DNA of 62,131 bases from Burkholderiales bacterium (GTDB taxonomy: Bacteria > Pseudomonadota > Gammaproteobacteria > Burkholderiales > Burkholderiaceae_C). The position numbers and the translations under genes were made by a program. The stretch spans positions 1 through 62,131 of the forward strand of contig JABEVE010000017.1 of the NCBI GenBank assembly GCA_013044035.1. The letters run 5' to 3'. The notes below the pieces were generated by a model. That model saw nothing but the letters and a program-made list of their open reading frames with translations, was not told where the DNA came from and ran no database searches. Positions 20,422 to 30,210 of this stretch are shown here, one piece after another; the stretch's first letter is position 1; the number at the start of each line of letters is the position of its first letter.

Positions 20422-21486
20422 ATGGCCCTCATTTCACTGCGTCAATTGCTCGACCACGCCGCCGAGCATTCCTATGGCGTTCCTGCCTTCAACGTCAATA
20501 ACCTCGAGCAGGTGCGCGCCATCATGGAAGCGGCCGACGAGACTGACGCGCCCGTCATCCTGCAGGCCTCCGCCGGTGCCCGCAAGTACGCCGGCGCGCA
20601 CTTCCTGCGCCACCTCATCGAGGCCGCGGTGCAAGAGTGGCCGCACATCCCCGTGGTCATGCACCAGGATCACGGCACCAGCCCCGGCGTGTGCCAGCGC
20701 TCCATCCAGCTCGGCTTCTCGTCGGTGATGATGGACGGCTCGCTGGGCACTGACGGCAAGACCCCGACCACCTACGCGTACAACGTCGACGTCACCCGCC
20801 GCACCGTGGACATGTCGCACGCTTGCGGCGTCTCGGTCGAAGGCGAGCTGGGCTGCCTGGGGTCGCTGGAAACCGGCACCGCCAGCGAGGAAGACGGCAT
20901 CGGCGCCGAAGGCACGCTGGACCACAGCCAGCTCCTGACCGATCCTGAAGAGGCCGCCGACTTTGTGAAGAACACCCATGTGGACGCGCTGGCCATCGCC
21001 ATCGGCACCAGCCATGGCGCCTACAAATTCACCCGCCCGCCGACCGGCGACATCCTCGCCATCGGCCGCATCAAGGACATCCACGCCCGCATCCCCAACA
21101 CCCATCTGGTGATGCATGGCTCGTCCTCGGTGCCGCAGGAGTGGCTGAAAATCATCAACACCTATGGCGGCGACATGGGCGAAACCTACGGCGTGCCGGT
21201 GGAAGAAATCGTCGAGGGCATCAAGCATGGCGTGCGCAAGGTCAACATCGACACCGACCTGCGCATGGCCTCCACCGGCGCCACGCGCAAGTTTCTCGCC
21301 GAATACCCGAAGGAGTTCGATCCGCGCAAATTCCTCATCGCCTCGACCAAGGCGATGAAAGACATCTGCAAGGCACGCTACGAAGCCTTCGGCACCGCAG
21401 GCAACGCCTCGAAGATCAAGCCGATCAACCTCGACGACATGGTCGGCCTGTACGAAAAGGGCCGGCTCGATCCCAAGGTCAACTGA
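20422..21486 (+). CDS. cbbA: Class II fructose-bisphosphate aldolase, Calvin-cycle subtype
   Basis: The zinc-dependent aldolase condenses triose phosphates to fructose-1,6-bisphosphate or sedoheptulose-1,7-bisphosphate. The 354-residue protein matches the CbbA subtype, with the zinc-ligand segment [18 protein letters not shown], then [13 protein letters not shown] and [14 protein letters not shown]. The start [19 protein letters not shown] at 20422 follows a CGGAG ribosome binding site. It closes the core cbbFPTZGKA set. Confidence 0.96.
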   Translation: MALISLRQLLDHAAEHSYGVPAFNVNNLEQVRAIMEAADETDAPVILQASAGARKYAGAHFLRHLIEAAVQEWPHIPVVMHQDHGTSPGVCQRSIQLGFSSVMMDGSLGTDGKTPTTYAYNVDVTRRTVDMSHACGVSVEGELGCLGSLETGTASEEDGIGAEGTLDHSQLLTDPEEAADFVKNTHVDALAIAIGTSHGAYKFTRPPTGDILAIGRIKDIHARIPNTHLVMHGSSSVPQEWLKIINTYGGDMGETYGVPVEEIVEGIKHGVRKVNIDTDLRMASTGATRKFLAEYPKEFDPRKFLIASTKAMKDICKARYEAFGTAGNASKIKPINLDDMVGLYEKGRLDPKVN

Positions 21487-21523
21487 CCATTCACAGTCAC
21501 GACGCGCTGCGTCGCGCAGCCCT

Positions 21524-21548
21524 CAACCCCGGCCTTGCGCCGGGGTTG
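21524..21548 (+). terminator. Stem-loop after cbbA
   Basis: CAACCCCGG (21524-21532) pairs perfectly with CCGGGGTTG (21540-21548) around a 7-nt loop. Only a weak T-content follows, so it may attenuate or stabilise the message rather than end it. A second small hairpin (GCTGCG/CGCAGC) lies at 21506-21520. Confidence 0.45.
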
Positions 21549-21591
21549 TCGTCTGGACGGCGCGCCCCGAATCCCGCACCAGGAGATTCCC

Positions 21592-22149
21592 ATGGCAGCC
21601 ACCGCCGACCCTCTGCAACGCGGCTTCGCCGCGCCTGATTTTTCCCTGCCCGGTGTGGATGGACGCATCTGGAGCCTGTCCGATGTGCGCGGCCCCAACG
21701 GCACCCTGGTCATGTTCATCTGCAACCACTGCCCCTACGTGCAGGCTGTTGCCGATCGCATGGTGCGCGATGCGCGCGAACTGCGCGCCCTGGGCGTGCA
21801 CACCGTGGCCATCAGCAGCAACGATGTGGCCGCCTACCCCGAGGACTCGTTCGACCACATGCAGTCGTTCGCCGCGCAGCACGGCTTCGGCTTCCCCTAC
21901 CTTTACGACGCATCACAGGCAGTTGCCCGCGCCTATGGCGCCGTCTGCACGCCCGACTTCTTCGGCTTCAACGCCGATTTGAAGCTGCAGTACCGCGGCC
22001 AGCTCGACGCTTCGCGCAAGCAGGCCGCCACGCCCGACGTGCGCCGCGACCTGTTCGAGGCCATGAAGCAGATCACCGCAACTGGCATCGGCCCCGAGGA
22101 GCAAGTCCCCAGCATCGGCTGCTCGATCAAATGGAAGGACGAGGCCTGA
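21592..22149 (+). CDS. Thioredoxin-fold (AhpC/TSA-like) redox protein
   Basis: The 185-residue cytosolic protein has the redoxin start FAAPDFSLPGVDGRIWSLSD and an active-site-like FICNHCPYVQAVADRM, a Cys-x2-Cys pair at the thioredoxin position. Proteins of this CNHCPY group are annotated as thioredoxin family, but their partners are largely unknown. The ATG at 21592 follows CAGGAGA. It lies 105 bp after cbbA and 93 bp before cbbY on the same strand, so it may belong to the autotrophy transcript. A peroxiredoxin function is also possible. Confidence 0.85.
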   Translation: MAATADPLQRGFAAPDFSLPGVDGRIWSLSDVRGPNGTLVMFICNHCPYVQAVADRMVRDARELRALGVHTVAISSNDVAAYPEDSFDHMQSFAAQHGFGFPYLYDASQAVARAYGAVCTPDFFGFNADLKLQYRGQLDASRKQAATPDVRRDLFEAMKQITATGIGPEEQVPSIGCSIKWKDEA

Positions 22150-22174
22150 ACGCCTCGCGCTCACCTTGTTCGCT

Positions 22175-22226
22175 GCCCCCTCGTAGGGGCGCCCTTCCCT
22201 TGGGGCGGCCCGGCGCGTCGGGCCGC
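22175..22226 (+). repeat. Palindromic intergenic sequence before cbbY
   Basis: Two hairpins are packed here: GCCCC/GGGGC (22175-22190), then GCGGCCCG/CGGGCCGC with a 6-nt loop (22205-22226) followed by TTCT. The second looks terminator-like. Sequences of this general make-up recur between genes in Burkholderiales. No second copy was noticed in the window. Confidence 0.4.
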
Positions 22227-22242
22227 TTCTCCGAATGCCGCC

Positions 22243-23007
22243 ATGAACACACTCCAAGCCCTGATTTTTGACGTCGACGGCACGCTTGCCGAAACCGAGC
22301 GCGACGGCCACCGCATCGCCTTCAACCAGGCGTTTGCCGACGCCGGTCAGGATTGGCACTGGGACATGCCCACCTACGGTCGCCTGCTCGCCATCACCGG
22401 CGGCAAGGAACGCCTGCTGGCGTATTGGAAGGAGGTCGATCCGCAGGCCGCACGAGGGCCGGACGCCGCCGCGTTGATTGCCGAGCTGCACCGCCGCAAG
22501 ACCGCGCATTATGTGCGCCTCGTGGCCGATGGCGGCATCGCCCTGCGTCCCGGTGTGCGGCGCCTGCTGCTGGAGGCACGCGACGCCGGTCTGCGCCTGG
22601 CCATTGCCACCACCACCACGCCCGACAACGTCGAAGCCCTGCTGCGTGCCACGCTGGGCGCGAACGGCATGGCGATGTTCGCGTGCATCGGCGCCGGCGA
22701 TGCAGTGCCGCGCAAAAAACCCGATCCGGGCATCTACACCTGGGTGCTGGAGCGCTTGCGCCTGGATCCGCAACAATGCCTGGCCTTCGAGGACTCGGCC
22801 AATGGCCTGCGAGCCGCCCTCGGCGCCGGGCTGCCAACCGTGATCACCACCGGTAGCTACACCGCCGGCGAGGCCTTCCCCGGCGCTTTGGCGCTGCTCG
22901 ACGGGCTGGGCGAACCGCAAGCCCCGGCAAGCGGCCATGTCGGGCGGCTGGCCTGGACCGGCTGCGTCGACCTGGCCACGCTACAGGACTGGATCGGCGC
23001 CGTTTGA
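22243..23007 (+). CDS. cbbY: CbbY-type HAD sugar phosphatase
   Basis: CbbY homologues degrade xylulose-1,5-bisphosphate, a misfire product that inhibits RuBisCO. The 254-residue protein has HAD motif I (FDVDGTLAETERDGHRIAFN) and the cap-domain signature GRLLAITGGKERLLAYW that is characteristic of CbbY. Motif II is IATTTTPDNVE, and AFEDSANGLRAALGAG is motif IV. The cap signature separates it from the CbbZ-type phosphatase upstream. Confidence 0.93.
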   Translation: MNTLQALIFDVDGTLAETERDGHRIAFNQAFADAGQDWHWDMPTYGRLLAITGGKERLLAYWKEVDPQAARGPDAAALIAELHRRKTAHYVRLVADGGIALRPGVRRLLLEARDAGLRLAIATTTTPDNVEALLRATLGANGMAMFACIGAGDAVPRKKPDPGIYTWVLERLRLDPQQCLAFEDSANGLRAALGAGLPTVITTGSYTAGEAFPGALALLDGLGEPQAPASGHVGRLAWTGCVDLATLQDWIGAV

Positions 23008-23025
23008 CGCCTGGCCTCCGAAGCT

Positions 23026-23709
23026 TCACCCCACCACACTGATCGACTCGGGCGGCAGCGTGACGGGCTGCAGGACGAGCGGTCTGACCCGGTGCTCCAG
23101 GGTGGCGTCGCCCGATGCTTTGGGTCGGCGCAGCCAGGCCTGGTGCAAGGCGGCTCGGGCGTTCACCCAATTGCCCAGATCCACCCGAATCGGCGTGGCG
23201 CCGAGATTCACCAGCAGCACGCGGCTGCCCTGCGCGCCGATGAAGCTGGCGCCCTGCAGGACGGCCCGCGCGGTTGGCGCAGGATAGGCGCCGTCGACGC
23301 CGGGGAAGCGCAGTTTCTCGAAGTCCTGCGCACCCGCCAGGGCGATGCCGAGCACATGCCGCGAGGCGGCCCATGGGGCGCACACCGAGGTCGCGTCACC
23401 CGTCCCATGCGCGGTGCCGCACAGCTTGCCTACGCCGGGCCTGGCTGGGGGCACCTGCCCCTGGTCCAGCGCCTGCAACACGGCGACCACGCCACGCAAT
23501 TGCTGCGCCCAGGCCTTGGCCAGCGGGACTCGCAGGGCGCTGGGGCCGACCAGCGCGGCCCCAGCGCCCCATGTGCGCGGCAGCGCGCGCATCACGTCGT
23601 CGGGGCCGACTCCGGTGAATAGGGGGCGGGGAGTAGCCTGTGCCTGGGTCAAGCCGCACAGGCAGACCAGACCGAGGTGGACAAAAAGGGAACGACGCAA
23701 GGGCAGCAT
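23026..23709 (-). CDS. Secreted protein of unknown function
   Basis: I do not recognise this family. From the ATG at 23709 it is 227 residues with an N-terminal signal peptide (RRSLFVHLGLVCLCGLTQAQA). The mature part has scattered Cys residues near the middle (GKLCGTAH, SVCAPWAA) and a C-terminal half rich in beta-type sequence (RVLLVNLGATPIRVDLGNWV). The frame is open farther upstream, but that extension does not look native. It is convergent with cbbY (18-bp gap). Coding bias matches the neighbours. Confidence 0.6.
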   Translation of the reverse strand: MLPLRRSLFVHLGLVCLCGLTQAQATPRPLFTGVGPDDVMRALPRTWGAGAALVGPSALRVPLAKAWAQQLRGVVAVLQALDQGQVPPARPGVGKLCGTAHGTGDATSVCAPWAASRHVLGIALAGAQDFEKLRFPGVDGAYPAPTARAVLQGASFIGAQGSRVLLVNLGATPIRVDLGNWVNARAALHQAWLRRPKASGDATLEHRVRPLVLQPVTLPPESISVVG

Positions 23710-23915
23710 GGTGGGCAAGGTGATGACATGGAATCGGCGTGCTTGGCACTCTGAATCGCCGAGGAGCCAGAAATTCCCGCTGGAGCAACACCTTGGGTAT
23801 CCTGCTGTCAGGAGGCGCCTCCGGCCTCTGCGCATGGTGCCGAGTGCGCCCTGCAGATCCTGGGGCGCGTCGCCCGACCACTTTGGGGGCGGGCCGAACG
23901 CCAACGCGCGGGGCT

Positions 23916-25007
23916 TCAGTCCGCCGCCAGCAGCACCAGTCTGGCGCCGTGCGGGCTGGCAGCGGGCAAAGGGGCCGCGGCTTGCGCCATGGCGAGCGCG
24001 AGATGGCGTACCGCCTCCCAGGGCTCGTGCGGAATGCCGGGCGGGCGCAATCCTTTGATCGCGCGATCACAGGCCGCGGCGCGCAACAACAAGCCCTCCA
24101 GCAGCGGCAGCCCGAGGTGCGGCAAGGCGCGCTGCAGCAGCTTTTCCTTCGGCCCCCAGATGCGGTTGGCGCGCGCCAGCGCGGCGAAGTTCTCGCCCGC
24201 CTCGAGCCCCTGGCGCAGGCGCAGCCAGGCGCGCACCTCCTCGGCCAGCGACCAATGCGCCAGCACCGGCGCCACGCCCTCGCCCTGCAGACCTTCGAGC
24301 ATGCGCAGCAGGCGCGGCAGGTCGCCGGCGAGCACGCCTTCGCCTAGGCGGAACACGCTGTAGCGCGCCGCGCCCTGCACCAGGTCTTCCACTTGCGCCG
24401 GATCCAGTTCGCCGGGCGGCACCAACAGCGCGAGTTTTTCCACTTCCTGATGTGCTGCGAGCAGATTGCCTTCGGTGCGCGCCACCAGCATGTCCAGGCA
24501 GGCCTGGCCGGCGGCGCCGCTGGGCATGCGCAGACCGTGGCGCGCCAGACGGGTGCGCATCCAGGCGCCGAGCTGGTCGGCTTCGATGCTGTCCACCCGC
24601 ACCGCGACGCCGGCGTCGACCAGGCGGCTGAACCAGTCCGATTTCTGTGTGGCGGCATCCAGTCGCGGCAACAGCACCAGCATCAGCACATCGGCGCTGG
24701 TCTCCTGCGCCAGGGCCGCCAGGGCCTGGGCGCCGTCGCGGCCGGGTTTGCCGGTGGGCAGTCGAATTTCAATCAGCTTGCGCTCGCCAAACAGGCTGAG
24801 TTCGCGGCTTTGCGCCAGCAGCACGTCCCAGTCGAAGCCGCGCTCGACCTGGTGTTGCTCGCGCGTGGTGTAGCCCTGCGCCTGGGCGCTGGCGCGAATC
24901 GCATCCACTGCCTCGTTCACCAGCAGCAGTTCGTCGCCAAACACGGTGTAGGGACCGCGCAGACCGGCGTCCAGACGGGCTTGTAACTGGTCGGCGCGGA
25001 TCTGCAT
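23916..25007 (-). CDS. holA: DNA polymerase III subunit delta
   Basis: HolA opens the beta clamp within the clamp loader. The 363-residue protein shows the family features: start MQIRADQLQARLDAGL, YTVFGDELLLVNEAVDAIR, the segment LSLFGERKLIEIRLP, and the mid-protein motif EGNLLAAHQEVEKLALL. It follows lptE by 29 bp in the leuS-lptE-holA order normal for Burkholderiales. The 206 bp beyond its stop hold no gene. Confidence 0.95.
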   Translation of the reverse strand: MQIRADQLQARLDAGLRGPYTVFGDELLLVNEAVDAIRASAQAQGYTTREQHQVERGFDWDVLLAQSRELSLFGERKLIEIRLPTGKPGRDGAQALAALAQETSADVLMLVLLPRLDAATQKSDWFSRLVDAGVAVRVDSIEADQLGAWMRTRLARHGLRMPSGAAGQACLDMLVARTEGNLLAAHQEVEKLALLVPPGELDPAQVEDLVQGAARYSVFRLGEGVLAGDLPRLLRMLEGLQGEGVAPVLAHWSLAEEVRAWLRLRQGLEAGENFAALARANRIWGPKEKLLQRALPHLGLPLLEGLLLRAAACDRAIKGLRPPGIPHEPWEAVRHLALAMAQAAAPLPAASPHGARLVLLAAD

Positions 25008-25036
25008 GCTGTTGGAATCGACCGCGAACGGGTCGC

Positions 25037-25567
25037 TCAGGGCGCGGAAGCTGGAGCCGCGGGCAGAGGCGCGCGCTTCACCGTGGAGAGCTGGAACATG
25101 ATGCGGTTGATGATGTCTTGCCGCATGCCGCGATAGAGCAGGTCGGCCTCGTTGGCCTTGGCCAGTGTGGCTGAAGTGCTGTAACTCAGGCTGCTGCTCT
25201 GGCTGATGGTGGTGGGCGCAATCAGCACCTGGCCGGCCGGTGTCGTGAGTTGAAAGCTGACGGTTTCACGCAACTGGTATTGCGCCACGGTACCGTCGGC
25301 GTTGTAGGCCACCGCGGTTTGCGTCGGACTGTCGGAGAGCAGGGTGAAAATGGCTTGCGCCTGCTTCGGGTCGTTGGCGATGCGGGCGCTCGTGGTACTG
25401 GCGATCTGGCGTTTGAGGTCGATGAGCAGGGGCCCGCCCGGCCCTTGCACCGCCAAGGTCGAAAACGCCAGATTGGTGGAGCCGCGCAGGTGGAAACCGC
25501 AACCGGCCAGCCACAGCGTGGTCAACAGGGCGAGAATGCACGTAGCGAAGCGTCGCGTCATGGCCAT
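25037..25567 (-). CDS. lptE: LPS-assembly lipoprotein LptE
   Basis: LptE plugs LptD in the outer membrane and helps insert lipopolysaccharide. The 176-residue protein has a lipoprotein signal with lipobox LAGC followed at once by GFHLRGS, a hallmark of LptE. The middle is beta-rich and the C-terminus (EADLLYRGMRQDIINRIMFQ) is helical, as in the family. It lies 37 bp after leuS and 29 bp before holA. Confidence 0.93.
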   Translation of the reverse strand: MAMTRRFATCILALLTTLWLAGCGFHLRGSTNLAFSTLAVQGPGGPLLIDLKRQIASTTSARIANDPKQAQAIFTLLSDSPTQTAVAYNADGTVAQYQLRETVSFQLTTPAGQVLIAPTTISQSSSLSYSTSATLAKANEADLLYRGMRQDIINRIMFQLSTVKRAPLPAAPASAP

Positions 25568-25604
25568 ATTGTCGCTGGGTCGACTGCGTCCGTCGGATCG
25601 CCGT

Positions 25605-28292
25605 TCACACCACCACGTTCACCAGGCGCCCGGGCACGACCACGACCTTCTTCGCCGCATGGCCTTCGCCGAACCTGGCGAACTCGGCGCTGGTCAGCGC
25701 GGCCGCTTCGATCACGCTCCTGTCGGCGTTGGCCGGCACGTGCAGTGCGCCGCGCAGCTTGCCGTTGATCTGCAGCATCAGTTCCACCGTGTCCTGCACC
25801 AAGGCGGCGGGGTCCACCTGCGGCCAGGGTGCGTCGAGCAGATCCCCGTGCTGCTCGGCGTAGCCAAGGTCCTGCCACAGCGCATGGGCGATGTGCGGCG
25901 TGGCGGGGTAGAGCACGCGCAGCAGAATGCCGAAGCCCTCACGCAGCGCGGCAGGCATGCCCGGAGCGGCCGTGTCGGCGCCCTCCAGGGCGTTGAGCAG
26001 CTTCATCGCGCCCGAGACCACCGTGTTGTATTGCATGCGCCCGTAATCGAAGCTCACCTGCTGCAGGGTTTGATGCAACTCGCGGCGCAGTTTGCGTGTG
26101 GCCTCGGCAGGCTCTGCCCCACTGGGGGGCAGGCCCTGCAACTTGAGGCCGAACGCCCACACCCGCTTCAAGAAGCGATGCGAGCCTTCCACCGCGGCGT
26201 CGTTCCATTCCAGCGTGGCTTCGGGCGGGGCGGCGAACATGGTGAACAGGCGTGCGGTGTCGGCGCCGTAGCGGTCGATCAAATCCTGCGGATCGACGCC
26301 GTTGTTCTTGCTCTTGCTCATGGTGCCGACGCCGCCGTAGTCCACCGCCGAGCCGTCGCTTTTGAGCTTCGCGCCGATGATCTTGCCGTGCGTGTCGAGC
26401 ACGTTCTCCACCTCGTGCGGCCAGAAGTATTCGATGCCGCCTTGCGCGCTCTTGCGCGAGTAGATGTGGTTGAGCACCATGCCCTGGGTCAGCAATCGCT
26501 GGAAGGGCTCGTCGGCCCGGATCAGGCCGAGATCGCGCATCACCTTGGTCCAGAAGCGCGCATACAGCAGGTGCAGGATGGCGTGCTCGATGCCGCCGAT
26601 GTACTGGTCCATCGGCATCCAGTAGTCGGTGCGGGCATCGACCATGGCACCGTGGTTGTCGGCGCAGGTGTAGCGCATGAAATACCAACTCGAGTCGACG
26701 AAGGTATCCATGGTGTCGGTCTCGCGCTTGCCCGGCTGGCCGCAGGCCGGGCAAGCCACGTCGACGAACGCCACGCACTTCGCCAGCGGGTTGCCGCTGC
26801 CGTCGGGAATCAGGTTGTTCGGCAACACCACCGGCAGGTCCTGCTCCGGCACGGGCACGGCGCCGCAGGCGTCGCAGTGGATGATGGGTATCGGCGTGCC
26901 CCAGTAGCGCTGGCGGCTCACACCCCAGTCGCGCAGGCGCCAAGTGGTTTTTTTCTCGCCCAGGCCCTTGGCGGCGAGATCAGCGGCTACAGCATCGACT
27001 GCTTCCACATGGTTCAGTCCGTCATACTTGCCCGAGTTCACTACTTGAATATCATCCCCACCTTTTGAGGCGTACCACTCTTTCCAAAGCTTGGCGTCGA
27101 AGTAATAGCTCTCGTGCGTTTCCCGTGGGTACATTGCACGTAATTCGGGCGTGGATACAAGCAGGCGTTCAATGACCTGCTTGATCGGAATGTTGTACTT
27201 GTTGGCAAATGCGAAATCGCGTTCGTCGTGCGCCGGCACGCCCATCACGGCGCCGTCGCCATAACTCATCAGCACATAGTTGCCGACCCACACCGGCACG
27301 TCGGCGCCTGTGAGCGGGTGGGTGACGGACAGGCCGGTGGGCAAGCCCTCTTTTTCTTTCAGTGCGAGTTCGGCTTCGGTGGTGCCGCCTTGCCGGCAGC
27401 GCTCGATGAAGGCGGCGAGTTCTGCACGGCCTGCTGCCGCGTGTGCCGCCAGCGGATGCTCGGGCGCCACGGCGCAGAAGGTCACGCCCATGATGGTGTC
27501 GGCACGCGTGGTGAATACGTACAGGCGACCGTCCTGAATCAGCGCGCCCTGGGCGTCGCGGATGTCATGCGAGAAGGCGAAGCGCACGCCGGCGCTCTTG
27601 CCGATCCAGTTTTCCTGCATCAGCCGCACACGCTCGGGCCAGCCGACGAGGTAGTTCTTGCTCTCGGGGTCGGCCACGGCGGCGAGCAGTTCCTCGGCGT
27701 AGTCGGTGATCTTGAGGTAGTAGCCGGGAATCTCGCGCTTTTCCACCACGGCGCCGCTGCGCCAGCCGCGGCCGTCGATCACCTGCTCGTTGGCCAGCAC
27801 GGTCTGGTCGACCGGGTCCCAGTTCACCACCTGGGTGCGGCGCTCGGCGATGCCCTTCTCCAGCATCTTGAGGAACAGCCACTGGTTCCACTTGTAGTAC
27901 TCCGGCGAGCAGGTGGCCACCTCGCGCGACCAGTCGATGGCCAGCCCCATCGCCTGCATCTGATTTTTCATCGTGGCGATGTTGTCGTAGGTCCACTTGG
28001 CGGGTGGCACCTTGTTTTTCATCGCCGCGTTTTCCGCGGGCAGACCGAAGGCGTCCCAGCCCATGGGCATGAGCACGTTGTACCCGTTCATGCGCAGATG
28101 ACGGGTGAGCATGTCGTTGATGGTGTAGTTGCGCACATGCCCCATGTGCAGCTTGCCCGAGGGGTAGGGCAGCATGGAGCAGGCGTAGAACTTGGTGCCG
28201 GGCTTGTCTTCGCGCACGCGGTAGGCGTCAGCGGCTTGCCAGTGGGTTTGCGCGGCGGCTTCCACCGCGCTGGCATCGTACTTCTCGTTCAT
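25605..28292 (-). CDS. leuS: Leucyl-tRNA synthetase
   Basis: The class I synthetase charges tRNA-Leu. The 895-residue protein is a little longer than the 860 of E. coli. It has the HIGH-type motif [15 protein letters not shown], the editing-domain threonine-rich region ([14 protein letters not shown]), a zinc-type cluster (CDACG and CPACG) and the KMSKS loop as [13 protein letters not shown]. It leads the leuS-lptE-holA group and is divergent from the marR gene. Confidence 0.97.
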   Translation of the reverse strand: MNEKYDASAVEAAAQTHWQAADAYRVREDKPGTKFYACSMLPYPSGKLHMGHVRNYTINDMLTRHLRMNGYNVLMPMGWDAFGLPAENAAMKNKVPPAKWTYDNIATMKNQMQAMGLAIDWSREVATCSPEYYKWNQWLFLKMLEKGIAERRTQVVNWDPVDQTVLANEQVIDGRGWRSGAVVEKREIPGYYLKITDYAEELLAAVADPESKNYLVGWPERVRLMQENWIGKSAGVRFAFSHDIRDAQGALIQDGRLYVFTTRADTIMGVTFCAVAPEHPLAAHAAAGRAELAAFIERCRQGGTTEAELALKEKEGLPTGLSVTHPLTGADVPVWVGNYVLMSYGDGAVMGVPAHDERDFAFANKYNIPIKQVIERLLVSTPELRAMYPRETHESYYFDAKLWKEWYASKGGDDIQVVNSGKYDGLNHVEAVDAVAADLAAKGLGEKKTTWRLRDWGVSRQRYWGTPIPIIHCDACGAVPVPEQDLPVVLPNNLIPDGSGNPLAKCVAFVDVACPACGQPGKRETDTMDTFVDSSWYFMRYTCADNHGAMVDARTDYWMPMDQYIGGIEHAILHLLYARFWTKVMRDLGLIRADEPFQRLLTQGMVLNHIYSRKSAQGGIEYFWPHEVENVLDTHGKIIGAKLKSDGSAVDYGGVGTMSKSKNNGVDPQDLIDRYGADTARLFTMFAAPPEATLEWNDAAVEGSHRFLKRVWAFGLKLQGLPPSGAEPAEATRKLRRELHQTLQQVSFDYGRMQYNTVVSGAMKLLNALEGADTAAPGMPAALREGFGILLRVLYPATPHIAHALWQDLGYAEQHGDLLDAPWPQVDPAALVQDTVELMLQINGKLRGALHVPANADRSVIEAAALTSAEFARFGEGHAAKKVVVVPGRLVNVVV

Positions 28293-28509
28293 CGTGGAGC
28301 TTGCAGGTTGAAGGCCGCGCGGAGCCCTGGCTCCATGGCGGCGGCGTGAAGCTGCATCTTAGTGGCGCGACTGGCGCGGCGGCGCCGCGGAACACCGGTG
28401 GCGACCGCGTGTCGAACACGCGGACCGTCGCCAACACGAGGCCCAATCCTGCCTTGGCCGTCACAGCGTGCAAGTCGCAAGCGCAAGCCCATAACCCTAC
28501 ACGCTTTAA

Positions 28510-28525
28510 AGTTCTAGTGCGAACT
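28510..28525. promoter_or_regulatory. Candidate MarR operator dyad
   Basis: AGTTC (28510-28514) and GAACT (28521-28525) form a dyad around TAGTGC in the AT-rich stretch 34 bp upstream of the marR start codon. MarR proteins commonly repress their own operon from such sites. This is inference from position and symmetry. Confidence 0.45.
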
Positions 28526-28558
28526 ATTATCACGATTAGAGCTTTGCTCACAAACCCC

Positions 28559-29014
28559 ATGCCTGCCCCGCCGTCCTTCCTGCCCTTGCTGCGTGAACTC
28601 GTTCGCACATACCAGGCTTTCGAGCGCCATTCGGCGGCGCATGTGCTGAGCCTGGGGCTCACCCCGGCGCAATTCGACGTCATTGCCACCCTGGGCAATA
28701 CCGCGGGTATGAATCCCAAACAACTCGGGCTCAAGACGCTCATCACCAAGGGCACCCTGACCGGCGTGGTCGATCGACTGCTGGCCAAGGGACTGGTGCA
28801 GCGCCTGCCCGACCCCAGCGACGGTCGCGGGCAGATCGTGCGGCTCTCCCGTGCCGGACAGCGCGTGTTCGAACGGGTCTTCCCCGCCCACGGCGCGCAC
28901 CTGCATCGCGTGTTCGGGCGTCTGAGCGCGCAGGACGCTGCCCAGGCAGAACGCAGTTTGCGCATCGTGCGCGCCGCCTTCGAACAGACCGCTGCCGAGG
29001 CATCGACAACATGA
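28559..29014 (+). CDS. MarR-family transcriptional regulator
   Basis: The 151-residue protein has a winged helix-turn-helix: LTPAQFDVIATLGNTAGM, NPKQLGLKTLITKGTLTGVV and DRLLAKGLVQRLPDPSDGR form the recognition helix and wing. MarR dimers usually sense phenolics or oxidants. The ATG at 28559 starts MPAPPSFLPLLRELV. Its stop overlaps the start of the cytochrome b561 gene (ATGA at 29011-29014), so regulator and target are coupled. Confidence 0.9.
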   Translation: MPAPPSFLPLLRELVRTYQAFERHSAAHVLSLGLTPAQFDVIATLGNTAGMNPKQLGLKTLITKGTLTGVVDRLLAKGLVQRLPDPSDGRGQIVRLSRAGQRVFERVFPAHGAHLHRVFGRLSAQDAAQAERSLRIVRAAFEQTAAEASTT

Positions 29015-29568
29015 AAATGGCAAGCAGGCCCCACATTCGACGCTATGCCTGGCCGGCCATGGCGCTGCACTGGCTGGTGGCGCTGCTGATCTTCGGGCTA
29101 TTTCCGCTCGGTCTGTACATGAGCGAGCTGCCGCTGTCGGTGCTCAAGCTGCAGCTCTACGCCTGGCACAAATGGTTCGGCATCACGGTGCTCTTGCTGG
29201 TGGTCTTGCGCCTCGGCTGGCGCGCCGGACATCGGCCGCCCGAGTTGCCGGCATCGATCCCCCGTTGGCAGCAGCGCGTGGCTGAGTGGCTGCATGGTTT
29301 GTTGTACGTGCTGATTCTGGGCATCCCGCTGTCGGGCTGGATGCTGAGCTCGGCGGCCGACGTGCGCGTGGTCTGGTGGGGTGTGCTGGCCTTGCCCATG
29401 CTGCTGCCCACGAGCAAACCGCTGGCGCATGCGCTCGTCCTGGTGCATGCCACGCTGAACTACACCCTGGCTGCATTGGTCGCGGTCCATGTGGCCGCCG
29501 CCCTGAAACACCAGTTCATCGACCGCGACGGCGTGCTCTCCCGCATGCTGCCCGGCTCATCCCGCTAG
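29011..29568 (+). CDS. Cytochrome b561-family membrane protein
   Basis: The 185-residue protein has four predicted membrane helices (for example MALHWLVALLIFGLFPLGLY and FGITVLLLVVLRLGW). Histidines in or near the helices (LHWLV, AWHKWFG, LVHATLNY, VAVHVAAALKHQF) are suited to bind two b hemes. Family members include the CybB superoxide:ubiquinone oxidoreductase. It sits between marR and two yceI genes, a combination recurrent in proteobacteria and thought to link periplasmic quinone or isoprenoid binding with electron transfer. Confidence 0.9.
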   Translation: MKMASRPHIRRYAWPAMALHWLVALLIFGLFPLGLYMSELPLSVLKLQLYAWHKWFGITVLLLVVLRLGWRAGHRPPELPASIPRWQQRVAEWLHGLLYVLILGIPLSGWMLSSAADVRVVWWGVLALPMLLPTSKPLAHALVLVHATLNYTLAALVAVHVAAALKHQFIDRDGVLSRMLPGSSR

Positions 29569-29579
29569 GAGTTTTTGCC

Positions 29580-30152
29580 ATGATCCCTGCGCTTGGTCGC
29601 ATCAGCCTCGCTCTGCTCTTCGCGATGGGCTCCGCCTCGCCTGTCTTTGCCCAGACTGCCTACACGCGGGTGCTGCCCGCATCCAAGGTGGACTTCAGCG
29701 CCACGCAAATGGGCGTGGCGATGCACGGCCATTTCAAGACGCTGATGGCAGCGGTGGATTTCCTGCCCACCGACCTGGCCAAGAGCCATGTGAGCGTTGT
29801 CATCAACGCCGCCAGCGTGGACGCAGGCAGCGGCCAGACCGACGACCTGCTCACCGGCAGCGACTGGCTGGATGCGAAAGCCTATCCCCAGGACCGCTTC
29901 ACCTCCACCGGCTTCACCCCGGCCGGCCCGGGGAAGTTTTGGCTCACGGGGCAGTTCACCGTCAAGGGCAAAACCCAGCCGTTGCGCGTGCTCGTGACGA
30001 CGCATCCGGCCGGCGCCAATCTGGTGATGGACGCCGACTTCCAGATCAATCGCATGGCCTTCGGTCTGGGCACGGGCTCGTGGGCCGACACCGGCGTGGT
30101 GGCGGCCGCGCTGCCCATCCACGTGCATCTGGTGGTCGCGCCCCAAGGCTGA
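29580..30152 (+). CDS. YceI-family periplasmic protein (first copy)
   Basis: The 190-residue protein has a Sec signal peptide ending ASPVFAQ, followed by the YceI lipocalin-like barrel (VDFSATQMGVAMHGHFKTL, then GQFTVKGKTQPLRVLV). YceI proteins bind polyisoprenoids. The ATG at 29580 follows AGGAG. It is 12 bp after the cytochrome gene. It is more divergent from the family than its neighbour at 30211. Confidence 0.88.
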   Translation: MIPALGRISLALLFAMGSASPVFAQTAYTRVLPASKVDFSATQMGVAMHGHFKTLMAAVDFLPTDLAKSHVSVVINAASVDAGSGQTDDLLTGSDWLDAKAYPQDRFTSTGFTPAGPGKFWLTGQFTVKGKTQPLRVLVTTHPAGANLVMDADFQINRMAFGLGTGSWADTGVVAAALPIHVHLVVAPQG

Positions 30153-30210
30153 AACATCTGTCTTTTGATCCACGCCACACCCGGCCTCACCCACAAAACG
30201 GAGTTTTCTC

